64,000 bases of DNA from Cyprinodon diabolis (lineage: Eukaryota > Chordata > Actinopteri > Cyprinodontiformes > Cyprinodontidae). The DNA is taken from NCBI GenBank assembly GCA_030533445.1, contig CM060064.1, positions 5,348,379-5,412,378 on the forward strand, given 5' to 3'. Positions 1 to 9,900 of this stretch are shown one piece after another (within the stretch, counting starts at the first letter, position 1; each line of letters starts with the position of its first letter). The notes beneath the pieces are model-generated. The model was given only the letters and a program-made list of their open reading frames with translations, made no database searches and had not been told where the DNA came from. The translations under genes and the position numbers were made by a program.

Positions 1-1820
1 CCCAGCATGTCATGTGTATTATCTAAATCTACATCACATTCTTATTTAAATTAGCCCCCAATCAACAGTGACAGTATAATTATTAACTGCTCAAACTTAA
101 GCAATCAGTGGAGTGGAGATTTACCTAAATGTAATGTCTATGCATAATATTTTTACTCTGTATCTAGTCAGATACAGATTATTTTTCTCAGACTGACATT
201 CTTCGGGAAAGAACAAACAGCACACAATGACAAAGCTATGGTGACTGAGGTGTTTATACACTCAACCTCCCAGAACTAGAACTAAACATGGAGAAGTAAC
301 ATTTAGACTGTAAATCTAATAAAAGTCTGAGTTCTTTTAAGTCAATTTAAAGAACCCATTTGTTTAAAAGAAATGTTAGCCGAGGTATCATCAGTTCAAA
401 TGTAAACTTTTAATTGTCTTTGTATTGAATTGTGCTATACAAATAAACTTGCCTTGCCTTTTATTTTTATTCAGAAGATCAGTAGAGATGGCAACTACTG
501 AAAGACTCCCAGGAGGACATTGATGTTTTCTCTTACAACTTTTTCAGCTGCAGTATCGACCCTGCGGAAGGTCCAAATGGGTGTGATGTTCAACTGGTAT
601 GTTTCATTTATTTATTTAAGTCAGTAAGGTGTGGTTTGCCAGCATGGTGGTGGTGCAGGGACTACTTGCAAGACAATACAAGCCCCATACATATACATTT
701 CATCAATCTTCACCTTCACTACACATGGATATACTTTAGTATATTCTGCTGTAAGATTAGTCCTATATTTTTGTTACTTACTCGAGGATTCAACCTCTGG
801 CATTTCACAGGATGCAGAGCTTCAAGTGGTAACTAGGTAACTGTCAGAGAGTAAACTGAAACTTAAAGGCTTATTTTTCTGAATAATCCAATCAGTCTGA
901 AAACCAGTGACTGGAACGGTCTTTGAACAGAGCATCGCTTTGGACAGATACGTATAGGTTTCACAAAGAGCCTCCTCCCCACACCCCCTCTCTCTTGTTG
1001 TGCCTGCACAATCTAAGTAGTTCTAATCCGCACATGGTGCGCGAATTATTGTATTGCCTGCACACTCTCACCCGCATTAAAAACACCACCTGTTTAAAAT
1101 CCGGGATAATTTATCCAACTCGTGTGCATCCGTGAACAACTATCTATAGCACGGTGATTCCCAGAACTTCCGAGAGACTTGGCATGTCTGATGTTAGATA
1201 ATAAATAGCATCTGAGCTAAGTGGAAAATAACCACTAATTCTCCTATGATTATGATCCTCCAAATGCTGTACATTGTTATTAATTTTTACTTTTGGCGCT
1301 TTCCTTAAAAGGTCTGAAAAGACCTATGTTGTCACTGCTGTATTGAAAAAATAGGTTTTCAGAACCTTTTCTAATGGAGTGTTTCTGAAATGCTTTTGAC
1401 TTTGAGAAATTGTCATGTTGATAATCAGATAAATTAAGTTTATTTAAACAGTTGCAATAGTTCAGTGAATGGTACGGGTTCTTGGAAGGAGGGCTCACAA
1501 AGTGCACACAGCTGAGCAAAAAAAGGGAGAGGATGCGTTTGAGGTTGTTGGCAGTAGGATGTTTGATATAAGTTTAACAAAATGATCTTACTTGGTTTGA
1601 AGTCTTCCTTTGGCAAAAAGGGATGGAGATGTGGGTTGTGGTCTTGGTTCCTTTCTGGGCGTCCAGGTTCCAGAGAGAGTTTTCAACTGAGCGAGTTCAG
1701 GTTGATAATGTGGAGACTGCAGAGGAGTTTACTCAGGCTTGGAGGAGGAAAGAGGAGCGATCCGACTGCCAGCTGGACAATCTAGGAACTGCTTGTAATC
1801 CAACTGAGGAGTTGTTGGAG
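1..1820. other. Non-coding stretch, no gene recognised
   Basis: AT-rich sequence. The short open frames here look random: no recognisable motif, no repeat structure and no conserved domain. The only item I can name is a LINE-like 3' tail near position 405-460. A polypyrimidine tract ending in cag near 475 could be a splice acceptor, but nothing downstream supports an exon. Confidence 0.5.
405..460 (+). repeat. LINE 3'-tail fragment
   Basis: The string TGTGCTATACAAATAAA followed by cttgccttgcc is the kind of 3' end seen on fish L2/CR1-type LINEs (a 'gctataaaataaa' block followed by a short terminal tandem repeat). Only the tail is visible. No coding remnant lies upstream, so this is probably a very short 5'-truncated copy. 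Family assignment is by motif only. Confidence 0.5.
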
Positions 1821-2592
1821 TGACAGGTCTAAGCACCTTAAACATCATACAGGGGGAAAAAAGGCACAGAGACAATTAGTTTAGTTTTACTCGCGAGGAG
1901 AGTAGGAAGAGAACGCACAGTACAAATCTCCACCACCCTCTGCTTGGTCTCAGTGTCCTCCTCGCAATTTATTGAAGTCAGGGGTTCCCTAATTACAACA
2001 GCTTGGACTGCACTAAGGGGGACAAAAAAGATAAGGAATTCAGACTTGCAGTCTCAGTAAACATGTCCTCTAAATCTCAAGGTTCAGTCAAAGTTTAAGT
2101 AGTTGTAGCTTTTGACCAAATGGCAGCAGATTTACTGCTCCTCGTAAATCAACCACAACCTCCCCAAAAGCAAGTCCACAAATCACAGTATAATTTAGAA
2201 AGGGTGGCTATGATCACATGCACATATCACACAGTTAAATGCATTATTACACTACACAGATAAATTTATATACAATCATTCTAACATGGAGGAACTCGGG
2301 CAACCAGTGGGTTACAATCCACGGCGTCACGAGGAAAGACAATCCATAAAACCAGACTATCTCTATGAGGTCTCAGAGTACCATGATTAACAAACACTCA
2401 GGCAACGAGGTGCTAGCAATCTGCTTCTCTTAAGCCTCAGGATGAATAGGTGATGAGTAAGGGGTGCGTAGACAGAGTCTACAGGCTCAGTCCTACAGCT
2501 GCAGCGTCTAGTTGCGATCTAGTGGATGAAGGTGAAAGCACCAGGTAAACAAGATAAAAACTAACAAGGAGAAACCTATCCAGTTCCTAACA
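1821..2592 (-). mobile_element. 3' LTR of a decayed Ty3/Gypsy element
   Basis: Read on the minus strand this block starts TGTTAGGAACTGG and ends GACCTGTCA, so it has TG...CA ends (772 bp). Immediately upstream on the minus strand is a purine-rich tract (gtgagggggatggg) five bases before the TG, as expected for a polypurine tract at a 3' LTR. Upstream of that is Gypsy integrase-like coding sequence (2593-3240). A minus-strand AATAAA lies inside (complement near 1970). The 5' half of the element and the other LTR are absent, so no target duplication can be tested. An unrelated repeat with chance TG/CA ends is possible but less likely given the tract and the coding remnant. Confidence 0.6.
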
Positions 2593-3240
2593 GTAATCCC
2601 ATCCCCCTCACAGGCCAAAACATGGCTGCCCAGAGGAGCAGGGGTGGACCGTCTAAGCCAGATGTCAGTTCACTGACATCTGGGCGGAGGGGACCTGGAG
2701 GAAGGGCACAATGTGCTGCAATGAACGATCTGGGAAACATGAAATGTGGGATGAATGCGGAGAGAAGATGGAATGCAGAGGCGAACAGCTGAAGGACTGA
2801 TGACTCTTTCAACTTCGTAAGGACCAATAAATCTGCGGGAGGGTTTCTTTTACCAGGGGCATAGTGTTGAGCATCTTTTTTTTTGCAATCAGCGAAGTGT
2901 GGGTTTTGTTCTGCGGTTTGGTTCAGAGCACCAATGGTCCTGTTCCAGATGTTTCTGCAGCAACGGATGTGGTGTTGTACTGAGGTGATCGAGATCTCCT
3001 TTTTATGTGAAGGGAAGGTGCTTGGTAGTCAAAAAGAAACTTCAAAAGCTGAGATACCGGTTGCAACAGAAACATGAGAATTATGAAGATTTTTCGACCC
3101 AGAGGAGTTAAAGACTCCAATGAGAGGGATTGGTGGTAGTGAGACATCTGTGGGTATAAAGAGTGTCTGTGCAAGGGGCGGGGGCATATCTGCGTTAACT
3201 GCGACACACACAGATCACCTAGTTTCTGAGTGTAAATCAG
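2593..3240 (-). pseudogene. Ty3/Gypsy pol remnant, integrase C-terminal part
   Basis: Minus-strand translation in shifting frames gives pieces typical of the end of Gypsy Pol. Near 3030-3110 there is a stretch reading ATGISAFEVSFDYQAPS, which resembles the 'GLSPFEVVYGYQPP' region after the integrase catalytic core. Near 2700-2830 there is FIGPYEVERVISPSAVRL followed by LRIHPTFHVSQ, the family's 'RFIGPF...LPPSLRIHPVFHVS' segment before the chromodomain or tail. Stops and frameshifts break it, and no protease, RT or RNase H is present. The product would have been the integrase end of a polyprotein that inserts element cDNA. It lies directly before a polypurine tract and LTR, which supports the reading. 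Dead copy; family confidence moderate to good. Confidence 0.65.
2658..2683. repeat. Perfect 11-bp inverted repeat
   Basis: CCAGATGTCAG, a four-base TTCA loop, then CTGACATCTGG. It sits at the degraded end of the Gypsy pol remnant. It may be chance or a hairpin from the element; no function is assigned. Confidence 0.7.
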
Positions 3241-3325
3241 CCTTAAAGGTGCAGTAGGAGATCTTTTCTGACGCATTTTTTACCATGTGGCTTAAAGATC
3301 TACTCACAGCCACTTAGCAAGCAGT

Positions 3326-4485
3326 GAAATAGAAGGTCTGGCTGTGGTCTTCTCTTCTTGCGGTTTTGCGCCCGGCGGCTTTTCTGCTCTTGGGTTGATT
3401 CTGTGCGCGGTGTGTTGCGTTGCGCGCTGTTGGCGTCAGTCTTGGTGGGGTGGGGCTGCGCTTTTGGCCGGGGGGCGTTTTGGGGGCGGAGGTGCATGGG
3501 CCCCGGCTGCAGGCGGGGCCGCCTGTGTGTTTTTCCTGGGTGGTGTGGTCGCGGTGGGTGTTGCGGCCGGTCGCCGGGGCTTGGTGCCGGGGGGCAGGGC
3601 GTGTTTCGGTGCTCTGTGGGGCTGGGGCGTTTCGGTCGGTGCCGTGGGGGGGCCGGTGTTCGGTGCCCGGCCCTACTTCAGGGTGGCCGGCTGCCGGCGG
3701 GGCCCGCTGACTCGTCCCCGCGGCTCCCTGGGGCGCCGGCATGGCGGTGGCTGGGGGGCTTCTTCGTGGCTGTCTCTCGTCCTCCCTTGGTGGGGGTCTG
3801 ATTTCCGGGGCTGGCCCCTCCTTGGTGCCTTCGCTTCTGGGGTCCCTTTGGGCGCCTGGGGCTTTGGGTCTCCCGGCGCTGGACTCAGTGCTCTGGGGGG
3901 TGTGCCTCTCCAGCTCTCCACAACCACTATTGAGCATTTTTTCTATGGTTAAAACTTTACATGCACAAGTTCACCCTCACAAACAACTACAGATGCTAGG
4001 CTTCAGGTACTTAGAGATTCACTTCCAAACAGAAACCCCACATTCATATCTTCAGGTAACACAGAGTACATGTCAGACTTAATAATCTTACTTTAGCGAT
4101 AGTTTCCAGGTGTTGCTTTATTGTATATCTCGTACCGTGTCTTTTGGTTGTGGTGTTCTTTTTTTCATCTCGTTACAGGTGATGAAGCAGACTGAAAATG
4201 TTTTGTCATTGTCTCCTTCCTATCTCCTCTTTCTTTTATCTTTTGTCCTTTTTTTTTCTTTTTCTTTTTCCTTTTTCTTCTTCTGTTTTTCTGCTCTACT
4301 TACATTGCAGTGTCCATATGAACTGTAAAACTCCCTGCATAATTATAATAAAGCAATTTATATGCATGAAACAAGTGGGGCAGTATGGCAATTGCCATAC
4401 CGCTACACTTGTGAAAGTAAAATCTTTTGGGCTCCTTTTGGCATCAAGACAATTATTCTTATTGCCACCTTGCCAGACAGGACAC

Positions 4486-4521
<36 letters not shown>

Positions 4522-4535
4522 AATAGAAGGTCTGG
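3326..4535 (+). mobile_element. GC-rich poly(A)-tailed retroposed insert with 16-bp target duplication
   Basis: The 16-mer GAAATAGAAGGTCTGG occurs at 3326-3341 and again at 4520-4535. Between them lies a 1.18 kb insert ending in about 31 A residues (4489-4519) right against the second copy. This is the mark of target-primed reverse transcription by LINE machinery, so the insert is a retrocopy on the + strand. Its first ~600 bp are very G+C rich and G-biased, unlike everything around. The rest is AT-rich with a long pyrimidine tract (4200-4300) and an AATAAA-like aataaagc near 4345. Long frames exist on both strands of the GC block (for example 3344-3952 + and 3314-3937 -) but are low-complexity and probably reflect composition. 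It may be a 5'-truncated or internally deleted LINE, a SINE-like element or a retrotransposed non-coding RNA; I do not recognise the source. Confidence 0.8.
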
Positions 4536-4891
4536 AAGTGAAACTAAATGGTCCCGATACAGTGAGACATGAAATGAAATAAAATACTACAATGAGAAAT
4601 TAAATTAAATAAAATTATGAATAACCCCAACCAATCACAAAAGATGGTCAGTTGTACCAGATTGGTTCCTGACACGTCAATCATGTCCCTTCCCCCTGTG
4701 CGTGAAACCCTGACACATGAACGAATCGACCCCCCAATGCTCGTGCAAGACGCCATGGCTGGAAATAATCCACTGTTATGCTACGTTCACATGTAAAGCA
4801 GCAAGAGGAGCAAAAACGAGCCTTTTCAATTTAATTTCATTTTTGATGCTTGTACAAGTTTGGTTTTGATGCACAGCTTAAGCACCATTGC

Positions 4892-5138
4892 TAGGGTGAC
4901 TAGATTTGGGGCCACTGAATGGACGTTACCTCAGCAGAGAGTCACCCGTCCTAAGTCGGAGGAGGGGGGTTGGGACCGATGAGGCAGCCGTCACTGAGTT
5001 AGGTTTGGTCACTCCGCCCCAAGCTGGCGCCCTGTTTCGACTACGTCCCAGACGATTTTGAAATCCCCCCCGAACCTTTAATTAGGTCTGAAAAGTAGAA
5101 AAAAATGTCCCGGAAAAAGAGGACATCTTGTCACCCTA
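4892..5138. mobile_element. Candidate hAT-like MITE
   Basis: Begins TAGGGTGACTAGAT and ends ATCTTGTCACCCTA, so the termini are inverted repeats with one mismatch over about 13 bases. The block is 247 bp, with no coding potential, and GC-rich in the middle. The AGGGTGAC terminus followed at the other end by 'gtcc...gaggacat' resembles known vertebrate hAT-derived MITEs. Flanking 8-mers match only 6 of 8 (ccattgct / tctttgct), so the target duplication is weak. Confidence 0.5.
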
Positions 5139-5865
5139 TCTTTGCTGCTCTGGTTTTGCGGTGGAAAAAGTGGGTTAGGGTTAGGATAATAGGATAATCA
5201 GAGCGAACATCTTTTGCCTGAAGATTTCGGCATTTTAAGTCAATTTAGGTGTTAATAAACTGTTTCAGAGGAGTGATCATAGTGTTCTGCATCATCAGTG
5301 CTGCCTTTCTCCCTGCCAGCTCCGAGATCAGTGACACGCTGCTCCTGCTGCTCAGGATGTGCTCCAGACAGCATGATAAAGATGGCCGTCGCTGTCCTCA
5401 TCAAACAAGAGCGTTTTCAGTCAAAGGATTCGCCAGACTGCTGCAAGGGATCTTCTCTACCTATAGTCTACATTAGCACCATCAACAACTGATATGAGTT
5501 ACAACAATATCTAACATCAGTTTAAGGTTAAATGAATAGAATTCCAACTGAATACCTTTCACTCTTATTTCGGGACATCTTTGCAAGGTGAAAGCTAAAT
5601 ATGCCACTTTTAAGAGGAAACTGCCAGTTCACATAAGCTTAAAGCCCTGCTCTGGTCCTGGTTCCAGTACTTCCGGTTAACCTGGCGGCCAGGAAACAAC
5701 CCCATGACAGTGCATATTTTCTCTTCTTCTATCTATAACAAGAACAGCTTGTTCTGCTCCTGTCTAGATGGTAGCATGAAGAGGAGGGGCAGGGACTGAA
5801 GTACAATTCAAAGAACACACCAGCATGTGTTCTCTTTGGAAAGCTATTTTTCCCTTCTTTGAAAT
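5139..5865. other. Non-coding stretch, no gene recognised
   Basis: Short overlapping frames at 5249-5492 have no recognisable motif. One partial telomere-like run (gggttagggttagg) near 5172 is too short to mean anything. Confidence 0.5.
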
Positions 5866-7490
5866 AATTCTCTTTACTTTATACATGCTCCCATATCGGT
5901 AGAGTTATTAGACAGCATGGGATGAATTTCCACTGTTATGCTGATGATACCCAGCTATATCTGTCTATAAATCCAGATGAAGCTAACCCATTACATAGAT
6001 TACAGGCATGTCTTGAAGACATAAAAACCTGGATGACTCTTAACTTTCTGCTTCTGAATGCAGACAAAACAGAAGTTATAGTCTTTGGACCAGAGTCTCT
6101 GAAAAAGAAGCTGATTAGCCAGTCACTTCATTTGGATGGGATTAAACTGATTTCAGATAATAAAGTAAAAAATCTTGGTGTTATTTTTGATCAGGACCTG
6201 TCATTTAAATCCCATATCAAAGAGGTTTCTAGAATTTCCTTCTTTCATCTGAGGAACATTGCAAAAATTAGAAATCTCCTGTCCAGAGGTGATGCTGAGA
6301 AACTAGTCCATGCATTTGTTACTTCAAGGCTGGACTATTGTAATTCTTTACTATCAGGAAGTCCACAAACTGTAGTTAAAAGCCTTCAGCTGATCCAAAA
6401 TGCTGCAGCCAGAGTTCTGATGAAAATTAAAAAGAGAGATCATATCTCTCCTATCCTGGCTTCTCTTCATTGGCTTCCTGTTAAATCAAGAATAGAATTT
6501 AAAATCCTCCTTCTCACATATAAAGCCTTAAATGGCCAAGCTCCATCTTATATCAGAGATCTTATGTTCCTAACAGAGCACTTCGCTCTCAATCTGCAGG
6601 TTTACTAGTGGTTCCTAGAATTTCTAAAAGTAGAATGGGAGGCAGATCATTTAGTTATCAGGCTCCTCTCCTGTGGAACCAACTACCAGTTTTAGTCCGT
6701 GAGGCAGACACCCTGTCTACTTTTAAGGCTAGGCTTAAAACTTTCCTTTTTGATAAAGCTTATAGTTAGAGTGGCTCAGGTTATCCTGATCTATCTCTAT
6801 AGTTATGCTGCTATAGGCTTAGACTTCTGTAGGACATAGGGACCCCCATTTCATCATTCTTCTTCATTCTCTCTCTGTTCTCCTATTCTGCAGAATCTGT
6901 TAGTTCAATCTCTAACCTTCTGCTCTCTCTGCTGTTCCTCAGAGTAGCTTTGCCTCGTCTTTTCCTGTTTGGCTGTGACGTCATCCTGGAAAGAAACATC
7001 AGCTGTGCTGCTTCCATCAACACCCTTGTTTATAGATGTTGGAGATCGGCCTGTTTTCCAGTGTGGTCCTGTTTCTCTGACCGTGACTGAGTGGATGTGC
7101 TCTCTTCGTCCTCTGGCATGGGAGTTGGGTCGGAGCTCGTCTGCCTGGCTGTGTGTTTCCTGGACGGGGCCGCCTTTTACAGCTGCTTTTTGTGTCTCTG
7201 CTTCTGTCTCCTTGAACACCAGTCGGCCTCGGCAGATGGCCGCTCACACTGAGCCTGGTTCTGCTGGAGGTTTCTTCCTGTTAAAAGGGAGCTTTTCCTC
7301 TCCACTGTCGCTACAAGCATGCTTAGTGTGAGGGATTGTATTTGAGTCAATGAGTCAATGCAATCAACTGGTTTTCCTTAGATAGAAAACTTTGTATTAA
7401 TTTGACTGTATGATCTGGTTGAACTGTAAAGTGCCTTGAGATGACATGTGTTGTGAATTTGGCGCTATATAAATAAACTGAATTGAATTG
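5866..7490 (+). mobile_element. 5'-truncated L2-type LINE (copy 1)
   Basis: Starts mid-RT and runs to the family 3' end: a 3' UTR with 'ttgcctcgtcttttcctgtt', then 'ggcgctatataaataaactg' and the TGAATTGAATTG tail near 7480. It is nearly identical to the longer copy at 58.3-61.8 kb, which gives the orientation and shows this one lost its 5' end. No clear target duplication was found, normal for this clade. Confidence 0.85.
5922..6608 (+). pseudogene. L2-type reverse transcriptase, C-terminal part
   Basis: A 228-residue open frame begins just before the catalytic box: [13 protein letters not shown] carries the YADD polymerase motif at about residues 4-16. It continues through the thumb region ([14 protein letters not shown], then [12 protein letters not shown] and LHWLPV) shared by CR1/L2 LINEs. 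Palm motifs A and B and the endonuclease are missing through 5' truncation. Compared with the copy at 59153-61066, a 10-bp deletion near 6562 shifts the frame, so the frame ends early in FALNLQVY and the last ~60 residues continue in another frame (6600-6768). In life the protein would reverse-transcribe its own RNA at the target. This copy cannot. Confidence 0.85.
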
Positions 7491-8340
7491 AAAATAGCAA
7501 TCAGTAAAGTCTGGGTTATTTGCTTAGCTTCTTAGTTTTTCAGAGTATTTGTTATTGACTCATAACCACTTTCTGCCGGATGCTTCAAACTAATTACTTG
7601 TGTGTTTTGTTTAATCTTGTATTTTACTCCTATCTCCATCCTCTCCATGTGACTCACCAAATTTTTCCTGCTATCACCTTTCTCTTATGTGGCTCATCTT
7701 TTCACAGCCACAGAACACGAGTTATAGTTATTATCAAAGAAATTAGAAGCAAAAGCAGAAAAATTAGAAGAAGCCGCTAACCTGTCCTCCCCCTCACAAA
7801 CATGCAGGTTAATTGAGCTGATAAATGCATGACAGAGAAGGCAAAGTTCAGTAAAGGTCAAGACAGCACTTAGTTTCACCGAAAGCTTCAAACAATCAAC
7901 AGGAGGCAAACAAAAAGCACCCTTTGTCATTAAAAATTATGATAGCTGTGATATATGCCAGATTAAATGAAAGGCCTTGGCACCAGAAGAATACTGTTAG
8001 AAATACATTTATATTTAGAAAATAAACCTCTATGCAATGCCATTCCTTTAGAACAATATGAAACCTTGACAGAAATCACTAAACCATTTGAAAAATCTCC
8101 TCTATTCATTATTTCTCTTTCACTCATCATATAAAACCTTGTAAGTCATTATAATGCTGTGCCTCTTGACACCAATGTTTAGACAGAGGAGAGTGCTAAG
8201 GTCAAAGCTAATCGTATGGTGGTTTTATTATGATAGATAATGGTTTTTGCATGTGGAATCATCCTCTACAAACACGTAAAAGGGAAATATTGCTGTAGGG
8301 TTACTTGTTTTACTCAGTACAAGCATTTTAAGATAACTGT
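7491..8340. other. Non-coding stretch, no gene recognised
   Basis: AT-rich, with no repeat I can name and only short random frames. Confidence 0.5.
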
Positions 8341-8376
8341 GATTTGGTGCTATATAAATAAACTGAATTGAACTGA
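8341..8376 (+). repeat. L2 3'-tail fragment
   Basis: TGGTGCTATATAAATAAAC followed by tgaattgaactga is the last ~35 bp of the same L2 family. It is an extremely truncated insertion. Confidence 0.7.
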
Positions 8377-8661
8377 GTAGCTGTCACAGTATAAGAGTAT
8401 AAGAATAAACACAGAGGTATGAGGAGGTGGTAAAAGAGAAACAGGCAGAGTTACCTTCCACTCTCAAAACCTACATGTGCAAACTAAATTATCTGACAGA
8501 AATCAGGCCCACTGGGGGCGCTAGTTAGCAAGACATGGAGTAGGACGCACTTGTCCGGGCTCCTGCAGAATCCGTAACTTTATACCATACAAACAGCTAT
8601 TTTTGAATGAAAAATGGCACAACGGTTTGTTGAAGATGTCTACTGAAGCCCAAGCTTTGTA

Positions 8662-9630
8662 TTGGCTGTTTTAATGGCGGACAAACTCCAGAAATACAAA
8701 TTCACCACAAGCACTAGCAAACAAGCTAACCCGAGGCCTACCATGAAGAACACCACCAAGCTAGCCACGCAGGGTGGAGCACTCCACACCACACCCACCC
8801 ACCCCTCAAGTGAGGATTCAGGTATAGCTGAAGACTTAAAAGTGGAGATTTTGGCCAGCATAAGGGGAAGACCTCAAAGAAGTTATAAGAGATGAGCTCA
8901 AATCGGCGCTGGCAGACGAGATTAGCTCAATCAAAAACGATCTACATGGGCTAAAGACGCTAATTGCTAACAATGTCACCGCTATCCATGCTGACATGGA
9001 GCTCGTGAAGACAGACGTAAACGAGGTGAAAGATGGTTTGAGCACATGGTCTGATGAAGTGTCAACACTACAAACAACAGTGGAAAGCCTCCAGAAAGAG
9101 GTAAAGACAATGCAGGATGAATGTGAAGACATGGAGGGCAGAATGAAGCGGGCTAATATTCGCTAGCGGGTATCCCAGAGGCTAATTCCAGCACCCTGAA
9201 GGCTATCGCTAGCGCCCTGAAAGAAATGTTACAGCTGGATCGTGAAGTCAAAGTGGATCGCTCTCATTGTATTTTTGGGAGCTCAAGAGATGGAGATAAG
9301 CCATGGGTGATAATTGCTAAGATGCATTATGATGAGGACGCCGTGGAGATACTACAAAGGCTCCCGACAAAGCACCGTTACTTTACAATGGTCAGCGGAT
9401 CTCAATCTTTCCAGACTACACTGCTAATGTTGCTAAGGCGCGAGCTGCATTTTCAGAAGTGCGGAGTGCCCTACGAGGAAGAAAGGACCTACGCTACAAT
9501 CTTCTCTTCCCAGCCCTACTTCGAATAACTCATAATGGCAACAGTAGAGAGTTTGTGGATCATCGGAAGGCTATGGACTATGTCAAGCAGATCCTAACGG
9601 AAGAGCGACCTGCACCAAATGACTAATTCC
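8662..9630 (+). pseudogene. L1 ORF1 protein remnant
   Basis: The start at 8662 opens a basic, lysine-rich N-terminus (to 8895). The frame then slips and continues as a heptad-like stretch near 8900-9160 (ELKSALADEISSIKNDLHG and on through EVSTLQTTVESLQKEV), the coiled coil that trimerises ORF1p. The piece at 9226-9528 (REVKVDRSHCIFGS ... KPWVIIAKMHYDEDAVEIL) matches the RRM-like and C-terminal RNA-binding part of L1 ORF1 proteins. At least two frame changes and an early stop near 9528 break it. The intact protein binds the element RNA and acts as a nucleic-acid chaperone. It precedes ORF2 in the right order and strand. Confidence 0.7.
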
Positions 9631-9796
9631 ATCTTTGGACACTCAGCAAAATACATTGGAAAATACAGTCGGAAAATACAGTGGTAAAAACTAATATGCA
9701 AGATGCAAGGTCTGTGATTTTTAGCTATTCGTTTTACATAATCATATAGTTGTTTTAGGTGTCTAATTGTCCATCCGCCAATAACTTACAAAAAAA

Positions 9797-9809
9797 TATA
9801 TATATAAAA

Positions 9810-9899
<90 letters not shown>
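9797..9899. repeat. (TA)n microsatellite between L1 ORF1 and ORF2
   Basis: About 100 bp of nearly pure TA with a few interruptions. It lies in the inter-ORF region of the L1 and probably expanded after insertion. Confidence 0.95.

Positions 9900-9900
<1 letters not shown>

Noticed and set aside
3314..3952. Long overlapping frames on both strands (about 200 residues each)
   Set aside because: Low-complexity products of a GC-rich block inside a retrocopy. No start context, domain or codon pattern supports a protein.
6969..7331. 120-residue frame repeated at 44026-44388 and 61261-61623
   Set aside because: Recurs because it lies in the L2 3' UTR. The copies are related by transposition, and the position after the RT stop argues against a gene.
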